Part shown: one piece after another, positions 15,479 through 22,778 of the stretch
How the letters are laid out: each line of letters opens with the position of its first letter
Position numbering within the stretch: position 1 is the first letter of the stretch
Origin: Chitinophagales bacterium
GTDB lineage: Bacteria > Bacteroidota > Bacteroidia > Chitinophagales > Saprospiraceae
Reading direction: 5' to 3'
Length of the DNA stretch: 32,768 nucleotides
Assembly (NCBI GenBank): GCA_017303475.1
Contig: JAFLBO010000044.1
Span: 1 to 32,768 of the forward strand
Notes under the pieces: model-generated
The model's input: only the letters and a program-made list of their open reading frames with translations
Told to the model about the DNA's origin: nothing
Databases searched by the model: none
Made by a program: the position numbers and the translations under genes

Positions 15479-17683
15479 CTACTTCACATCAAAACGGTCC
15501 AGATCCATCACCTTGGCCCAGGCTGCGGCAAAATCTTTCACCAGCTTCGCCTGACCGTCGGCGCAGCCGTACACTTCGGCAATGGCGCGCAGCTCTGAGT
15601 TGGATCCAAAAATAAGGTCCACCCGTGAGCCAATCCATTTCAGATCGCCTGTTTTGCGGTCTCTGCCTTCAAACAGATCCTGGGTGTCTGACAGGGCTTT
15701 CCAGGTAGTACCCATGTCGAGCAGGTGCACAAAGAAATCATTGCTCAACACGCCCGGACGCCGGGTGAATACGCCCGTCTGGGAGCCGTCGTAGTTGGCG
15801 CCCAGTACGCGCATACCGCCTACCAGCACCGTCATTTCCGGCGCGGTGAGGGTCATAAGCTGCGCTTTGTCAATCAGCAGGTTTTCTGCCTTAACCGGCA
15901 TGTGTGGCTTGGCATAGTTGCGGAAGCCGTCGGCCAGCGGGTGCAGCACCTGGAAGGATTCCACATCGGTTTGTTCCTGGGTGGCATCCGTACGACCAGG
16001 AGTAAACGGCACCGCAACCGGATGTCCGGCATCTTTAGCGGCTTTTTCCACGGCAGCGCAGCCGCCCAGCACGATCAAGTCGGCCAGCGAGATCTGTTTG
16101 CCGCCTTTGTTGGCAGCATTAAAATCAGCCTGAATGGCTTCCAGTTTTTGCAATACTGCTGCCAGTTGCGCCGGGTTGTTCACGGCCCAGTCTTTTTGCG
16201 GAGCCAAACGAATGCGCGCGCCATTGGCGCCGCCGCGCTTGTCGGAACCGCGGAAAGTAGAAGCAGAAGCCCAGGCGGTAGACACCAGTTGGGATACGCT
16301 GAGGCCGGAAGCCAGGATTTTACCCTTGAGGGCTTCCACATCCTGCGCATCCACCAGCGGGTGGTTCACGGCAGGCACCGGATCTTGCCAGATCAGTTCC
16401 TCAGCCGGTACTTCCGGGCCCAGGTAGCGGGCGCGCGGACCCATATCGCGGTGGGTCAGTTTGAACCAGGCGCGGGCAAAGGCGTCGGCAAAGGCATCCG
16501 GGTTTTCGAAGAAACGGCGGGAGATTTTCTCATACGCCGGGTCCATGCGCAGGGCCAGGTCGGTGGTAAGCATCACCGGTGTGTGGCGTTTGCCGGCCAC
16601 GTGTGCATCCGGCACAATGCCGGCGCCAGCGCCGTTTTTCGGTATCCACTGGTGGGCGCCTGCCGGACTTTTAGTGAGTTCCCATTCAAATCCGAACAGG
16701 TTTTCAAAGAAGTTGTTGCTCCACCTGGTTGGCGTGGTGGTCCAGGCGCCTTCCAGACCGGAAGTGATGGTATCTTCCGCATTGCCTTTTCCGAAGGTGT
16801 TTTTCCAGCCGGTGCTCATCTCTTCAATGCCGGCAGCAGCAGGCTCGCGGCCCACGTATTTGCCCGGATCGGCAGCGCCGTGGGTTTTACCAAAGGTGTG
16901 TCCGCCGGCAATCAGCGCCACGGTTTCCTCATCGTTCATGGCCATCCTTCCGAACGTTTCGCGGATGTCGCGTGCGGCTGCAATGGGATCCGGGTTGCCG
17001 TTGGGGCCTTCCGGATTTACATAAATCAGGCCCATCTGCACGGCGCCCAGCGGATTTTCCAATTGCCGATCGCCGGCATAACGCTTGTCGCCCAGCCACT
17101 CGGTTTCAGAGCCCCAGTAGATGTCTTCCTCCGGCTCCCACACGTCTTCGCGGCCGCCGCCAAAACCAAAGGTTTTGAAGCCCATGGATTCCAGGGCGCA
17201 GTTGCCCGCCAGGATCATGAGGTCGGCCCAGGAAAGGTTCCTGCCGTATTTCTGTTTCACCGGCCAAAGCAGCAAACGCGCCTTGTCGAGGTTGCCATTA
17301 TCCGGCCAGGAGTTCAGTGGTGCAAAACGCTGCGTGCCCGAGCCACCGCCGCCACGACCGTCGTGAATACGGTAAGTACCGGCGCTGTGCCAGGCCATCC
17401 GGATGAAGAACGGACCATAGTGACCATAATCAGCCGGCCACCAGTCCTGTGAGTTGGTCATCACCTCAACGATGTCGGCCTTCACGGCATTCAGGTCCAG
17501 CGACTTGAAAGCGGCGGCGTAATCAAAGTCTTCGTCCATAGGGTTGGACAGCGAAGAGTTCTGACGCAGAATACTCAGGTTCAACTGATTGGGCCACCAG
17601 TCGCGGTTAGAGGTGCCTCCTCCTGCCACGTATTTCAGCATACCGCTGGAGAAGGGACATTTGGCAGTGCCATTATTTTCCAT
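15479..17683 (-). CDS. katG: Catalase-peroxidase
   Basis: At 734 residues this has the usual length for KatG. It is a bifunctional haem enzyme that splits hydrogen peroxide and oxidises small electron donors. The N-terminal haem domain has the distal triad Arg95, Trp98 and His99 in R-M-A-W-H-S-A-G-T-Y-R. The Met-Tyr-Trp adduct partners are Trp98, Tyr221 (in I-Y-V-N-P-E-G-P-N-G) and a Met near residue 247. The proximal haem ligand is His262 in G-G-H-T-F-G-K-T-H. The second, haem-free domain is complete. It is transcribed away from oxyR, the expected regulator. No secretion signal is seen, so it acts in the cytoplasm. A good terminator follows the gene. Long frames on the opposite strand are shadows caused by its GC-rich codons. 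Confidence 0.97.
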   Translation of the reverse strand: MENNGTAKCPFSSGMLKYVAGGGTSNRDWWPNQLNLSILRQNSSLSNPMDEDFDYAAAFKSLDLNAVKADIVEVMTNSQDWWPADYGHYGPFFIRMAWHSAGTYRIHDGRGGGGSGTQRFAPLNSWPDNGNLDKARLLLWPVKQKYGRNLSWADLMILAGNCALESMGFKTFGFGGGREDVWEPEEDIYWGSETEWLGDKRYAGDRQLENPLGAVQMGLIYVNPEGPNGNPDPIAAARDIRETFGRMAMNDEETVALIAGGHTFGKTHGAADPGKYVGREPAAAGIEEMSTGWKNTFGKGNAEDTITSGLEGAWTTTPTRWSNNFFENLFGFEWELTKSPAGAHQWIPKNGAGAGIVPDAHVAGKRHTPVMLTTDLALRMDPAYEKISRRFFENPDAFADAFARAWFKLTHRDMGPRARYLGPEVPAEELIWQDPVPAVNHPLVDAQDVEALKGKILASGLSVSQLVSTAWASASTFRGSDKRGGANGARIRLAPQKDWAVNNPAQLAAVLQKLEAIQADFNAANKGGKQISLADLIVLGGCAAVEKAAKDAGHPVAVPFTPGRTDATQEQTDVESFQVLHPLADGFRNYAKPHMPVKAENLLIDKAQLMTLTAPEMTVLVGGMRVLGANYDGSQTGVFTRRPGVLSNDFFVHLLDMGTTWKALSDTQDLFEGRDRKTGDLKWIGSRVDLIFGSNSELRAIAEVYGCADGQAKLVKDFAAAWAKVMDLDRFDVK

Positions 17684-17717
17684 GTTTTGTATAATTAGGA
17701 TGGTTAATTGATTTTTT

Positions 17718-17887
17718 ACCGCAGAGGCGCAGAGGCGCGGAGTTTTTTGATTACCGCGGAGGCGCAGAGACGCAGAGTTTTTTATTTACCGCGGAGGCGC
17801 AGAGACGCGGAGAAACGCCTCTCTGCGCCTCTGCGCCTCCGCGGTAAATAAACCTCTCTGCGCCTCCGCGTCTCTGCGGTAAATAAA
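17718..17887. repeat. Inverted array of the 'CGCAGAGGCGC' dispersed repeat
   Basis: Three forward units begin at about 17718, 17753 and 17788 (for example ACCGCGGAGGCGCAGAGACG). Two inverted units end at about 17845 and 17880. Forward and inverted units together can fold into a long hairpin, with 17 perfect pairs at the innermost step. This repeat type is widespread in unrelated genomes and has no known function. Another single copy follows oxyR at about 19547-19573. The array lies in the katG upstream region, within 35 bp of its start codon. Confidence 0.75.
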
Positions 17888-17957
17888 ACACCCCACAAAT
17901 CTCAGATCCACCCCACAAAGAAACGATGATCCGAATCATAAGTAAAGCTGATTTTAT

Positions 17958-17989
17958 CTATGATTTAATAGGAATTAACTATAACTTTG
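17958..17989 (+). promoter_or_regulatory. Candidate OxyR operator next to a -7 element
   Basis: ATAG-N7-CTAT at 17968-17982 matches the half-operator form of the OxyR consensus (ATAGntnnnanCTAT). A further CTAT lies at 17958-17961. It touches TAACTTTG (17982-17989), a perfect TAnnTTTG -7 element pointing toward oxyR. No coding frame follows for 590 bp. This is a motif match only. Confidence 0.45.
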
Positions 17990-17999
17990 TGCGCGCTAA

Positions 18000-18430
18000 A
18001 GTCGCCTAGCGAAGACATTCTTTATAGGCCATTTTAATGATGCTAAAATTGCCCCGCCCTTTAGGGCCTCCCGATTACTCACAAATCAAGAGGCCTGACT
18101 CCCAACTAATCCCCTGCCCAGGGCCCCGCCGTCTGCGAGGCAAGCCCGACCGAAGGGGATGTTCCCGACGTAAGGAGGGAGCGCCTTCTTTTTAACCGGT
18201 AGTACAGCACGATGTTGCTAAAAAACGACGGTCTGCGGTTAAAAAGCAGCGCAATCCCCGCAGGTCGTTGGCTTTGCCGGAAAGACTGCCCTTTTTCTTT
18301 TGGTTACTTTTCTTTTTGGGCAAGCAAAAAGAAAAGTAACAATGCCAAACAGATGAACTAATGTCAAACAAACCATCATGATTATCCAATTAATTCACCG
18401 CTCCTTGAAGACAAGCAGGGAAAATGCTAT
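18000..18430. repeat. Gene-free stretch with common Bacteroidota repeats
   Basis: No credible gene is seen. Between about 18290 and 18340 it contains a stretch rich in CTTTTTCTTTTGG followed by its inverse CAAAAAGAAAAG, a repeat often met between genes in this phylum. Upstream of that is a GC-rich patch with short hairpins such as GCCC-GCCCTTTA-GGGC. A small frame running antisense through this part is made of the repeat. Confidence 0.5.
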
Positions 18431-18432
18431 TC

Positions 18433-18536
18433 CCATAATGCACTGAAAATGTGATGTTTTGCAAAGAAGATAGATGTGATAAGTGGAGTGGCTTTTGCCC
18501 GCCGTTAAAACAGCGGGTTACAAGATTTTAGATGTG
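18433..18536 (-). repeat. Half copy of fold-back repeat family A
   Basis: This matches the reverse complement of the left half of the complete element at 838-1028. It includes the strings GCTTTTGCCCGCCGTTAAAA and CAGCGGGTTACAAGAT, which are identical in both. It ends 46 bp before the oxyR start, so its position relative to a downstream start codon resembles that of the full copy before the DUF3592 gene. Confidence 0.7.
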
Positions 18537-18582
18537 ATTCGTGGTGACTAAAGCTGTCCGTTAAAATTCCCCCTTTTCAAAT

Positions 18583-19518
18583 ATGACCCTACAACAACTC
18601 GAATACATCATTGCCCTCGACACCCACCGACAATTTTCGGCGGCGGCGGCGGCTTGTCATGTATCTCAACCATCGCTCAGTGCGTTGGTGCAGAAACTGG
18701 AAGACGAGCTTGGCGTCAAAATTTTCGACCGCAGTCGGCAGCCCGTGGCGCCCACGGAAATCGGCCAGGAGATCATTGCGCAGGCCCGACTGGTGCTGCA
18801 GGAAGCCAATCACCTGCGCGAGCTGGTCAGCGATCACCGGGAGAACATTACCGGCGATTTCCGGCTGGGCATTATTCCCACCCTGGCGCCTTACCTGCTG
18901 CCCTTGTTTTTGAAAAAATTTGCCGAAAAACACCCGCTCGTAAACCTTTCCGTGAGCGAACGCACCACGGAGGGCTTGCTGCGCATGTTGCAACAAAACC
19001 AGCTCGATGCAGCCCTGCTGGCCACGCCCACCGGCGAGACCGGAATGACGGAAATGCCTATTTTTCAGGAGGAATTTGCGGCGTATGCCCCACACGAACC
19101 CTCTGTTCTGGAAAAACGTTACCTGCTGGCCAAAGACATAGACCCCAACCGGTTGGTATTGCTGGAGGAGGGCCATTGCCTGCGCAAACAGGTGATCAAC
19201 CTTTGCCAGCTGCAAAAAGAACAGAGTCGTTTCCGCAACATCCACTACGAAGCCGGCAGCCTCGAAACCCTCCGCCGGCTGGTGGAAGCACATTCCGGCA
19301 TTACTATTTTGCCGCAATTAGCCCTAATGGATCTGGACGAGGATCAAATCCAGAACGTGCGGTTCTTCCAGCCCCCCGCGCCCGTGCGCGAGATCAGTCT
19401 GGTAACGCGCCGCATATTTTCCAAAGCCAAATTGCTGCACGCGCTCCGCGATGTGATTGTGGAGAACCTGCCCCAGGCGGTGCTGGGCATGAAGGAAGGG
19501 CGGGTGCTGGGGGTGTGA
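18583..19518 (+). CDS. oxyR: Hydrogen peroxide-sensing LysR-type regulator OxyR
   Basis: This is a 311-residue LysR-family regulator. The N-terminal winged helix-turn-helix (about 1-60) has the typical F-S-A-A-A-A-A-C-H-V-S-Q-P-S-L-S recognition region. The effector domain carries the redox cysteines Cys199 and Cys208 in G-H-C-L-R-K-Q-V-I-N-L-C. These have the same numbering and nine-residue spacing as E. coli OxyR, where oxidation by peroxide makes a disulfide and switches on transcription. It is divergent from katG, a classical OxyR target. Its last 48 codons are duplicated 7.2 kb downstream (26757-26903), which suggests a recombination event at this gene. Confidence 0.93.
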   Translation: MTLQQLEYIIALDTHRQFSAAAAACHVSQPSLSALVQKLEDELGVKIFDRSRQPVAPTEIGQEIIAQARLVLQEANHLRELVSDHRENITGDFRLGIIPTLAPYLLPLFLKKFAEKHPLVNLSVSERTTEGLLRMLQQNQLDAALLATPTGETGMTEMPIFQEEFAAYAPHEPSVLEKRYLLAKDIDPNRLVLLEEGHCLRKQVINLCQLQKEQSRFRNIHYEAGSLETLRRLVEAHSGITILPQLALMDLDEDQIQNVRFFQPPAPVREISLVTRRIFSKAKLLHALRDVIVENLPQAVLGMKEGRVLGV

Positions 19519-19704
19519 TAGAGGAGGTGTCTCTGGAGTGATTTTGACCGCAGAGGCGGAGAGACGCTGAGACGATGGGATTTAAGCTGAGAATCTCACT
19601 TTGAATGATTAAAGTTGGCCTATAAAATTGCAGAGAAGTATCCTTGTAGGTGGTAGGATTATCCGAGAGCTGTTAAAGCTTGTAAAATAAATTTTCAAAA
19701 AAGT

Positions 19705-19720
19705 TAGTGAATATTCACTA
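19705..19720. promoter_or_regulatory. TetR-type operator (perfect 16-bp palindrome)
   Basis: TAGTGAATATTCACTA is its own reverse complement, the form expected for a TetR dimer site. It ends 8 bp before the -7 element of the efflux operon, so a bound repressor would block the promoter. An 18-base string that includes most of it (AAGTTAGTGAATATTCAC) is repeated exactly at 21456-21473. Confidence 0.8.
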
Positions 19721-19728
19721 GCTTTATA

Positions 19729-19736
19729 TACCTTTG
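19729..19736 (+). promoter_or_regulatory. -7 promoter element of the efflux operon
   Basis: TACCTTTG is a perfect match to TAnnTTTG and lies 27 bp before the first start codon of the operon. The palindromic operator occupies the spacer between it and the expected -33 position. Confidence 0.75.
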
Positions 19737-19762
19737 TTTCATCACATCAAAATCTTTGCATT

Positions 19763-20167
19763 ATGAACGGTAAAAACAATATTGCCATCGGATTTCTGAC
19801 CATGGGGCTCTTCATGGCTTACGGATTCCTGCTGATCTATCTGCGCGATTTTGCACCAGACAAGGAAGCCTGGGCAAACAGCTATTCCATCGGCAAGCAT
19901 TTTGAAGCCCGATTGGCGCACGTGCACGGCAACTTGTTCGCATTTCTGAACATCCTCATCGGCTACTTGCTGCTTCGCTTTCAGGCGCAATTGCCGAGCG
20001 CAAAGTCCATTTCCTGGCTGGCGCTCACAGGACTTCTGATGCCCATTGGCATTCTGTCAGAAGTCTATTTCGGCCTTCCGCCAGCCCTTGTGCTGATCGG
20101 CGCCATCGCCATGACGGCTTCTGTAGTGTGGCTGGGCTTTGCTTTCTTACGCATAAAAACAGCTTAA
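19763..20167 (+). CDS. Small four-helix membrane protein, first gene of the efflux operon
   Basis: This is a 134-residue protein with four predicted membrane helices (about 7-27, 51-72, 81-101 and 107-129). Between helices 1 and 2 is a conserved-looking polar segment, F-E-A-R-L-A-H-V-H-G-N-L, with two histidines just before the second helix. Its layout resembles the small four-helix membrane enzymes of the styrene-oxide isomerase and hydroxylaminobenzene mutase type, but the match is only to size and pattern. It is the promoter-proximal gene, 3 bp before the TetR gene, so it is under the same operator. It could process the compound that the pump exports. The function is not established. Confidence 0.7.
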   Translation: MNGKNNIAIGFLTMGLFMAYGFLLIYLRDFAPDKEAWANSYSIGKHFEARLAHVHGNLFAFLNILIGYLLLRFQAQLPSAKSISWLALTGLLMPIGILSEVYFGLPPALVLIGAIAMTASVVWLGFAFLRIKTA

Positions 20168-20170
20168 ATC

Positions 20171-20770
20171 ATGTCCTCTCCTTCCATCTCCAGCCGTCAG
20201 TTTGAGCTCATTGAAGCGGCCGGGAAAATACTCTCCAAATCAGGCGTTGGCGGCCTGACCATCAAGAACTTAGCCAAAGAAATGGGCTTTGCAGAAAGCG
20301 CCGTGTACCGGCATTTCGACAGCAAAGAAGCGGTGGTGGTGGCCATGTTGGATTACTTGGCCAAAAACATAGAGGAAAGACTGCGCCAGGTTATTAGGCC
20401 TCAAAAAAATCCGGGGGAGAACCTCAAAGCGGTCTTCCAGAACCATCTGGCATTTTTTGCCGGTCATCCGCATTTTGTGGTGGCCGTGTTTTCCGACGGA
20501 CTGATGGAGGAAAGCGAGAAAATCAATGCTGCCATCCTGCGCATCATGCAGGTGAACCAGAACCATCTCCTGCCGCTCGTGTCACAAGGCCAGCAACAAG
20601 GGCTTTTTACCGATGCCATCCCGGCCGAAGACTTGACGCATATCCTCATGGGCGCTTTCCGGCTGCAGATGTTCAAATGGCGCGTCGCACAATTTCAGTT
20701 TGATATCTCCGAAAAGGGAGAGCATCTGATTTCCAATCTTTTAAAAATCATGCAACCATGCAAAAACTAA
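20171..20770 (+). CDS. TetR-family transcriptional repressor
   Basis: This 199-residue protein has the TetR N-terminal helix-turn-helix at about residues 8-55. The core is L-T-I-K-N-L-A-K-E-M-G-F-A-E-S-A-V-Y-R-H-F, followed by a helical ligand-binding domain. It is the second gene of an operon with efflux components, so it most likely represses its own operon by binding the palindrome at 19705-19720 and is released by a pump substrate. The ligand is unknown. The next gene starts inside its last codons (13-bp overlap), showing tight translational coupling. Confidence 0.92.
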   Translation: MSSPSISSRQFELIEAAGKILSKSGVGGLTIKNLAKEMGFAESAVYRHFDSKEAVVVAMLDYLAKNIEERLRQVIRPQKNPGENLKAVFQNHLAFFAGHPHFVVAVFSDGLMEESEKINAAILRIMQVNQNHLLPLVSQGQQQGLFTDAIPAEDLTHILMGAFRLQMFKWRVAQFQFDISEKGEHLISNLLKIMQPCKN

Positions 20771-21156
20771 TGTTATTCACCGCGAGCATTTTGCTCCTCG
20801 CCGCCTGCCACTCCAACCAGGGCGTCGCCGATCTTAAATTGAACAATGGAGAAAAATGGGAGGTCAACGCCGAAATGACGCCGCATATCCAGCAGGGCAG
20901 CCAAATCCTGAGCGATTATGTGGCACAAAGCAGCTCCGACTACAAAAAGCTGGCAGCTGATTTGAAAGCCCAAAACGACCAGCTCATTAAAAGCTGCACG
21001 ATGAAGGGGGAAAGCCATGATGAACTGCACAAATGGCTGCACCCGCACATGAGTCTGGTGGAAAAACTGGACGAAGCCGCTGATGCCACTGAAGCCCGGG
21101 CAATAGTAGCTCAACTCGAACAATCGTATAAAACCTATCAAAAATTCTTCAAATGA
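20758..21156 (+). CDS. Small lipoprotein with Cys/Met/His-containing motif
   Basis: This 132-residue protein has a lipoprotein signal peptide (LLLAAC, lipid-bearing Cys17). The mature part is helical. Around residues 80-100 it has C-T-M-K-G-E-S-H-D-E-L-H-K-W-L-H-P-H-M, a dense set of possible metal ligands. Similar small exported proteins occur near metal-related genes in Bacteroidota. It overlaps the TetR gene by 13 bp and the cupin gene by 4 bp, so it belongs to the efflux operon. A periplasmic metal or ligand-binding role is plausible but not shown. Confidence 0.7.
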   Translation: MQKLMLFTASILLLAACHSNQGVADLKLNNGEKWEVNAEMTPHIQQGSQILSDYVAQSSSDYKKLAADLKAQNDQLIKSCTMKGESHDELHKWLHPHMSLVEKLDEAADATEARAIVAQLEQSYKTYQKFFK

Positions 21157-21440
21157 ACCTCCGCGAAATTCATACCGACCCCAAAGAAGTAAGCGCCAAA
21201 CCGCTGTTCAGCACCACCGATGGCGTCGTAACTGCCCTGCAAATTCAGGAAGATGCTTTGCTGAAAGAACACACTACCAAAGTGCCTGCGCTGTTGATCT
21301 GTGTAAGCGGCGAAGTAGTGTTTGAAAACGAAAAGGGCTTCAAACAGTCGCTCGCGAGCGGCGATTATGTGCTCATTGAACCACTGGTAAAACACTGGGT
21401 GAAGGGTGTGCTGGACAGCCAGTTGCTGTTGATCAAATAA
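21153..21440 (+). CDS. Small cupin-domain protein
   Basis: At 95 residues this is a single cupin beta-barrel domain. The strand pattern A-L-L-I-C-V-S-G-E-V-V-F-E-N-E is cupin motif 1-like, and G-D-Y-V-L-I-E-P-L-V-K-H-W-V corresponds to motif 2. The histidine set is incomplete, with one near residue 40 and one at the end of motif 2. It could therefore bind a small ligand without being a metal enzyme. The start overlaps the lipoprotein gene by 4 bp (ATGA), which indicates translational coupling. It may sense or modify the pump substrate. Confidence 0.8.
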   Translation: MNLREIHTDPKEVSAKPLFSTTDGVVTALQIQEDALLKEHTTKVPALLICVSGEVVFENEKGFKQSLASGDYVLIEPLVKHWVKGVLDSQLLLIK

Positions 21441-21452
21441 AAAATTTGTCCC

Positions 21453-22775
21453 ATGAAGTTAGTGAATATTCACACGCTTGTTGTGGTTGCAGGTATTGCC
21501 ATGGCAGCAGGAAGCCAACATTCCCTGCGAGCGCAAACCATGACCTTACAGCAATGCGTGGACGCGTCCCTGTCAGACAATCCCAACCTTCAAGTGGGGA
21601 GAAATAACCTGCGGCTCAACTCCCTGAGACAACGGGAGGCAAAGTCGAACCGCATGCCCCGGGTTACCGCAGCGGCCGACTACAAGTATTTCACGAATTT
21701 GCCCTACCAGCTTTTGCCTTTGTCGGTGTTTAACGGTCCTGAAGGCCAGTTTAAAGAAGCCCAGTTTGGCGTACCGCACAACCTCGGCGCCAACGTCCAG
21801 CTGGCCATGCCGCTGTATCAGCCAACCATTAAATCGGGTGTCAAAGGCGCCGAAATTGCCGCCGAAATGAGTCGATTGCAGGTGGAGAAAAGCGAAGAGC
21901 AGATCATTTTCGACGTAACCAATCTGTATTACAACGCCCAGATTTTGCAGCAGCAAATATTGTTTGTAGACAGTAATCTGGTCAACGCCGGCCGTCTGCT
22001 CGCTACCATGCAATTGCTGCGCCAGCAGGGCCTGGCCAAAGGAACCGACCTTGGCAAAATTGAATTGCAGCAGGCTCAGTTGCAATCGCAACGCGCGCAA
22101 TTGGCCGGTAAACTGGCCCAGGTACTCAACGGACTCAACTTTTTCATGGGCAGAGAGCTGGACGCGCCGCTGTCGGTTCCCGCAGACATTCAGCAGGGTG
22201 AAAACGCGATATACCCGGTTTCTCCATCCATAGAAATACGCATGGCCGAGGTGCAAAATCGCCTGTTAGTCAATGACTTGAATCTGGTGAAGAAAACGAA
22301 ATTGCCAACGGTGTCGCTGGTGGCCAATTACGGTATAACGGGCTTTGGATATTTCCAACAACCTGATCCATTCCTGAAAATTTTCCCGATCGGCTTTTTG
22401 GGTGCGCAAGCTTCTTACCCGATCTGGAGCCCAAACACCCGATTCAAAATGGCTCAAAAAGAGGTGGAAATCAGGAGCAATAAGTTGCAAACCGAACAGC
22501 TGCAGGCACAAAGCGAGCTGCAAACAGCCAACGCTATCCTGCAACGAAATACCGCACTGGGAAATATCCCTTCCGTACAACAGGAAATTGCGCTGGCCGA
22601 TTTGGTGTATCGACAAACACTGGTACAGCAGCAGCAAGGCACGGCAACCATTACCGATGTGTTGCTGGCAGATAATGCTGTCCGGGAAACACAGACCCGA
22701 TACCTCAACGTCCTTATTGATTATCTAAAAGCCGACCTGGAATGGAAAAAAGCATCCGGTTCACTCAAAAACTAA
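21453..22775 (+). CDS. TolC-family outer membrane efflux protein
   Basis: This 440-residue protein has a signal peptide (cleavage near residue 28, after LRAQ). Two outer-membrane-efflux-protein repeats follow, with the usual long helices. The N-terminal M-T-L-Q-Q-C-V-D-A-S-L-S-D-N-P-N-L segment is typical of the family. TolC-type trimers form the outer-membrane duct of RND pumps. The first codons contain a copy of the TetR operator (21456-21473), so codons 2-7 double as a candidate binding site. A later ATG would remove the signal peptide, so 21453 is the right start. It is followed 3 bp later by the membrane-fusion protein. Confidence 0.93.
   Translation: MKLVNIHTLVVVAGIAMAAGSQHSLRAQTMTLQQCVDASLSDNPNLQVGRNNLRLNSLRQREAKSNRMPRVTAAADYKYFTNLPYQLLPLSVFNGPEGQFKEAQFGVPHNLGANVQLAMPLYQPTIKSGVKGAEIAAEMSRLQVEKSEEQIIFDVTNLYYNAQILQQQILFVDSNLVNAGRLLATMQLLRQQGLAKGTDLGKIELQQAQLQSQRAQLAGKLAQVLNGLNFFMGRELDAPLSVPADIQQGENAIYPVSPSIEIRMAEVQNRLLVNDLNLVKKTKLPTVSLVANYGITGFGYFQQPDPFLKIFPIGFLGAQASYPIWSPNTRFKMAQKEVEIRSNKLQTEQLQAQSELQTANAILQRNTALGNIPSVQQEIALADLVYRQTLVQQQQGTATITDVLLADNAVRETQTRYLNVLIDYLKADLEWKKASGSLKN
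21456..21473. promoter_or_regulatory. Second TetR operator copy, inside the tolC-like gene
   Basis: AAGTTAGTGAATATTCAC is identical over 18 bases to 19701-19718. The core GTGAATATTCAC (21462-21473) is a perfect palindrome; the outermost pairs are lost because the right flank differs. It begins at the fourth base of the reading frame. Confidence 0.7.
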
Positions 22776-22778
22776 CCC

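Noticed and set aside
15725..17452. A long open frame (575 codons) antisense to katG, plus several shorter ones
   Set aside because: It is a shadow of the GC-rich katG codons. The katG protein on the other strand is full-length with all catalytic residues, and the antisense product has no recognisable domain.
17718..17887. Possible CRISPR array
   Set aside because: The units are only about 28 bp and occur in both orientations. They have no unique spacers of constant length and no cas genes nearby.
18589..19541. Long frames overlapping oxyR on both strands
   Set aside because: OxyR itself is complete and recognisable. The others have biased composition (rich in R, H, A, P or Q) and no domain.
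21453..21540. Downstream start for the tolC-like gene, leaving the operator outside the coding region
   Set aside because: The next ATG would delete the signal peptide, which an outer-membrane protein needs.
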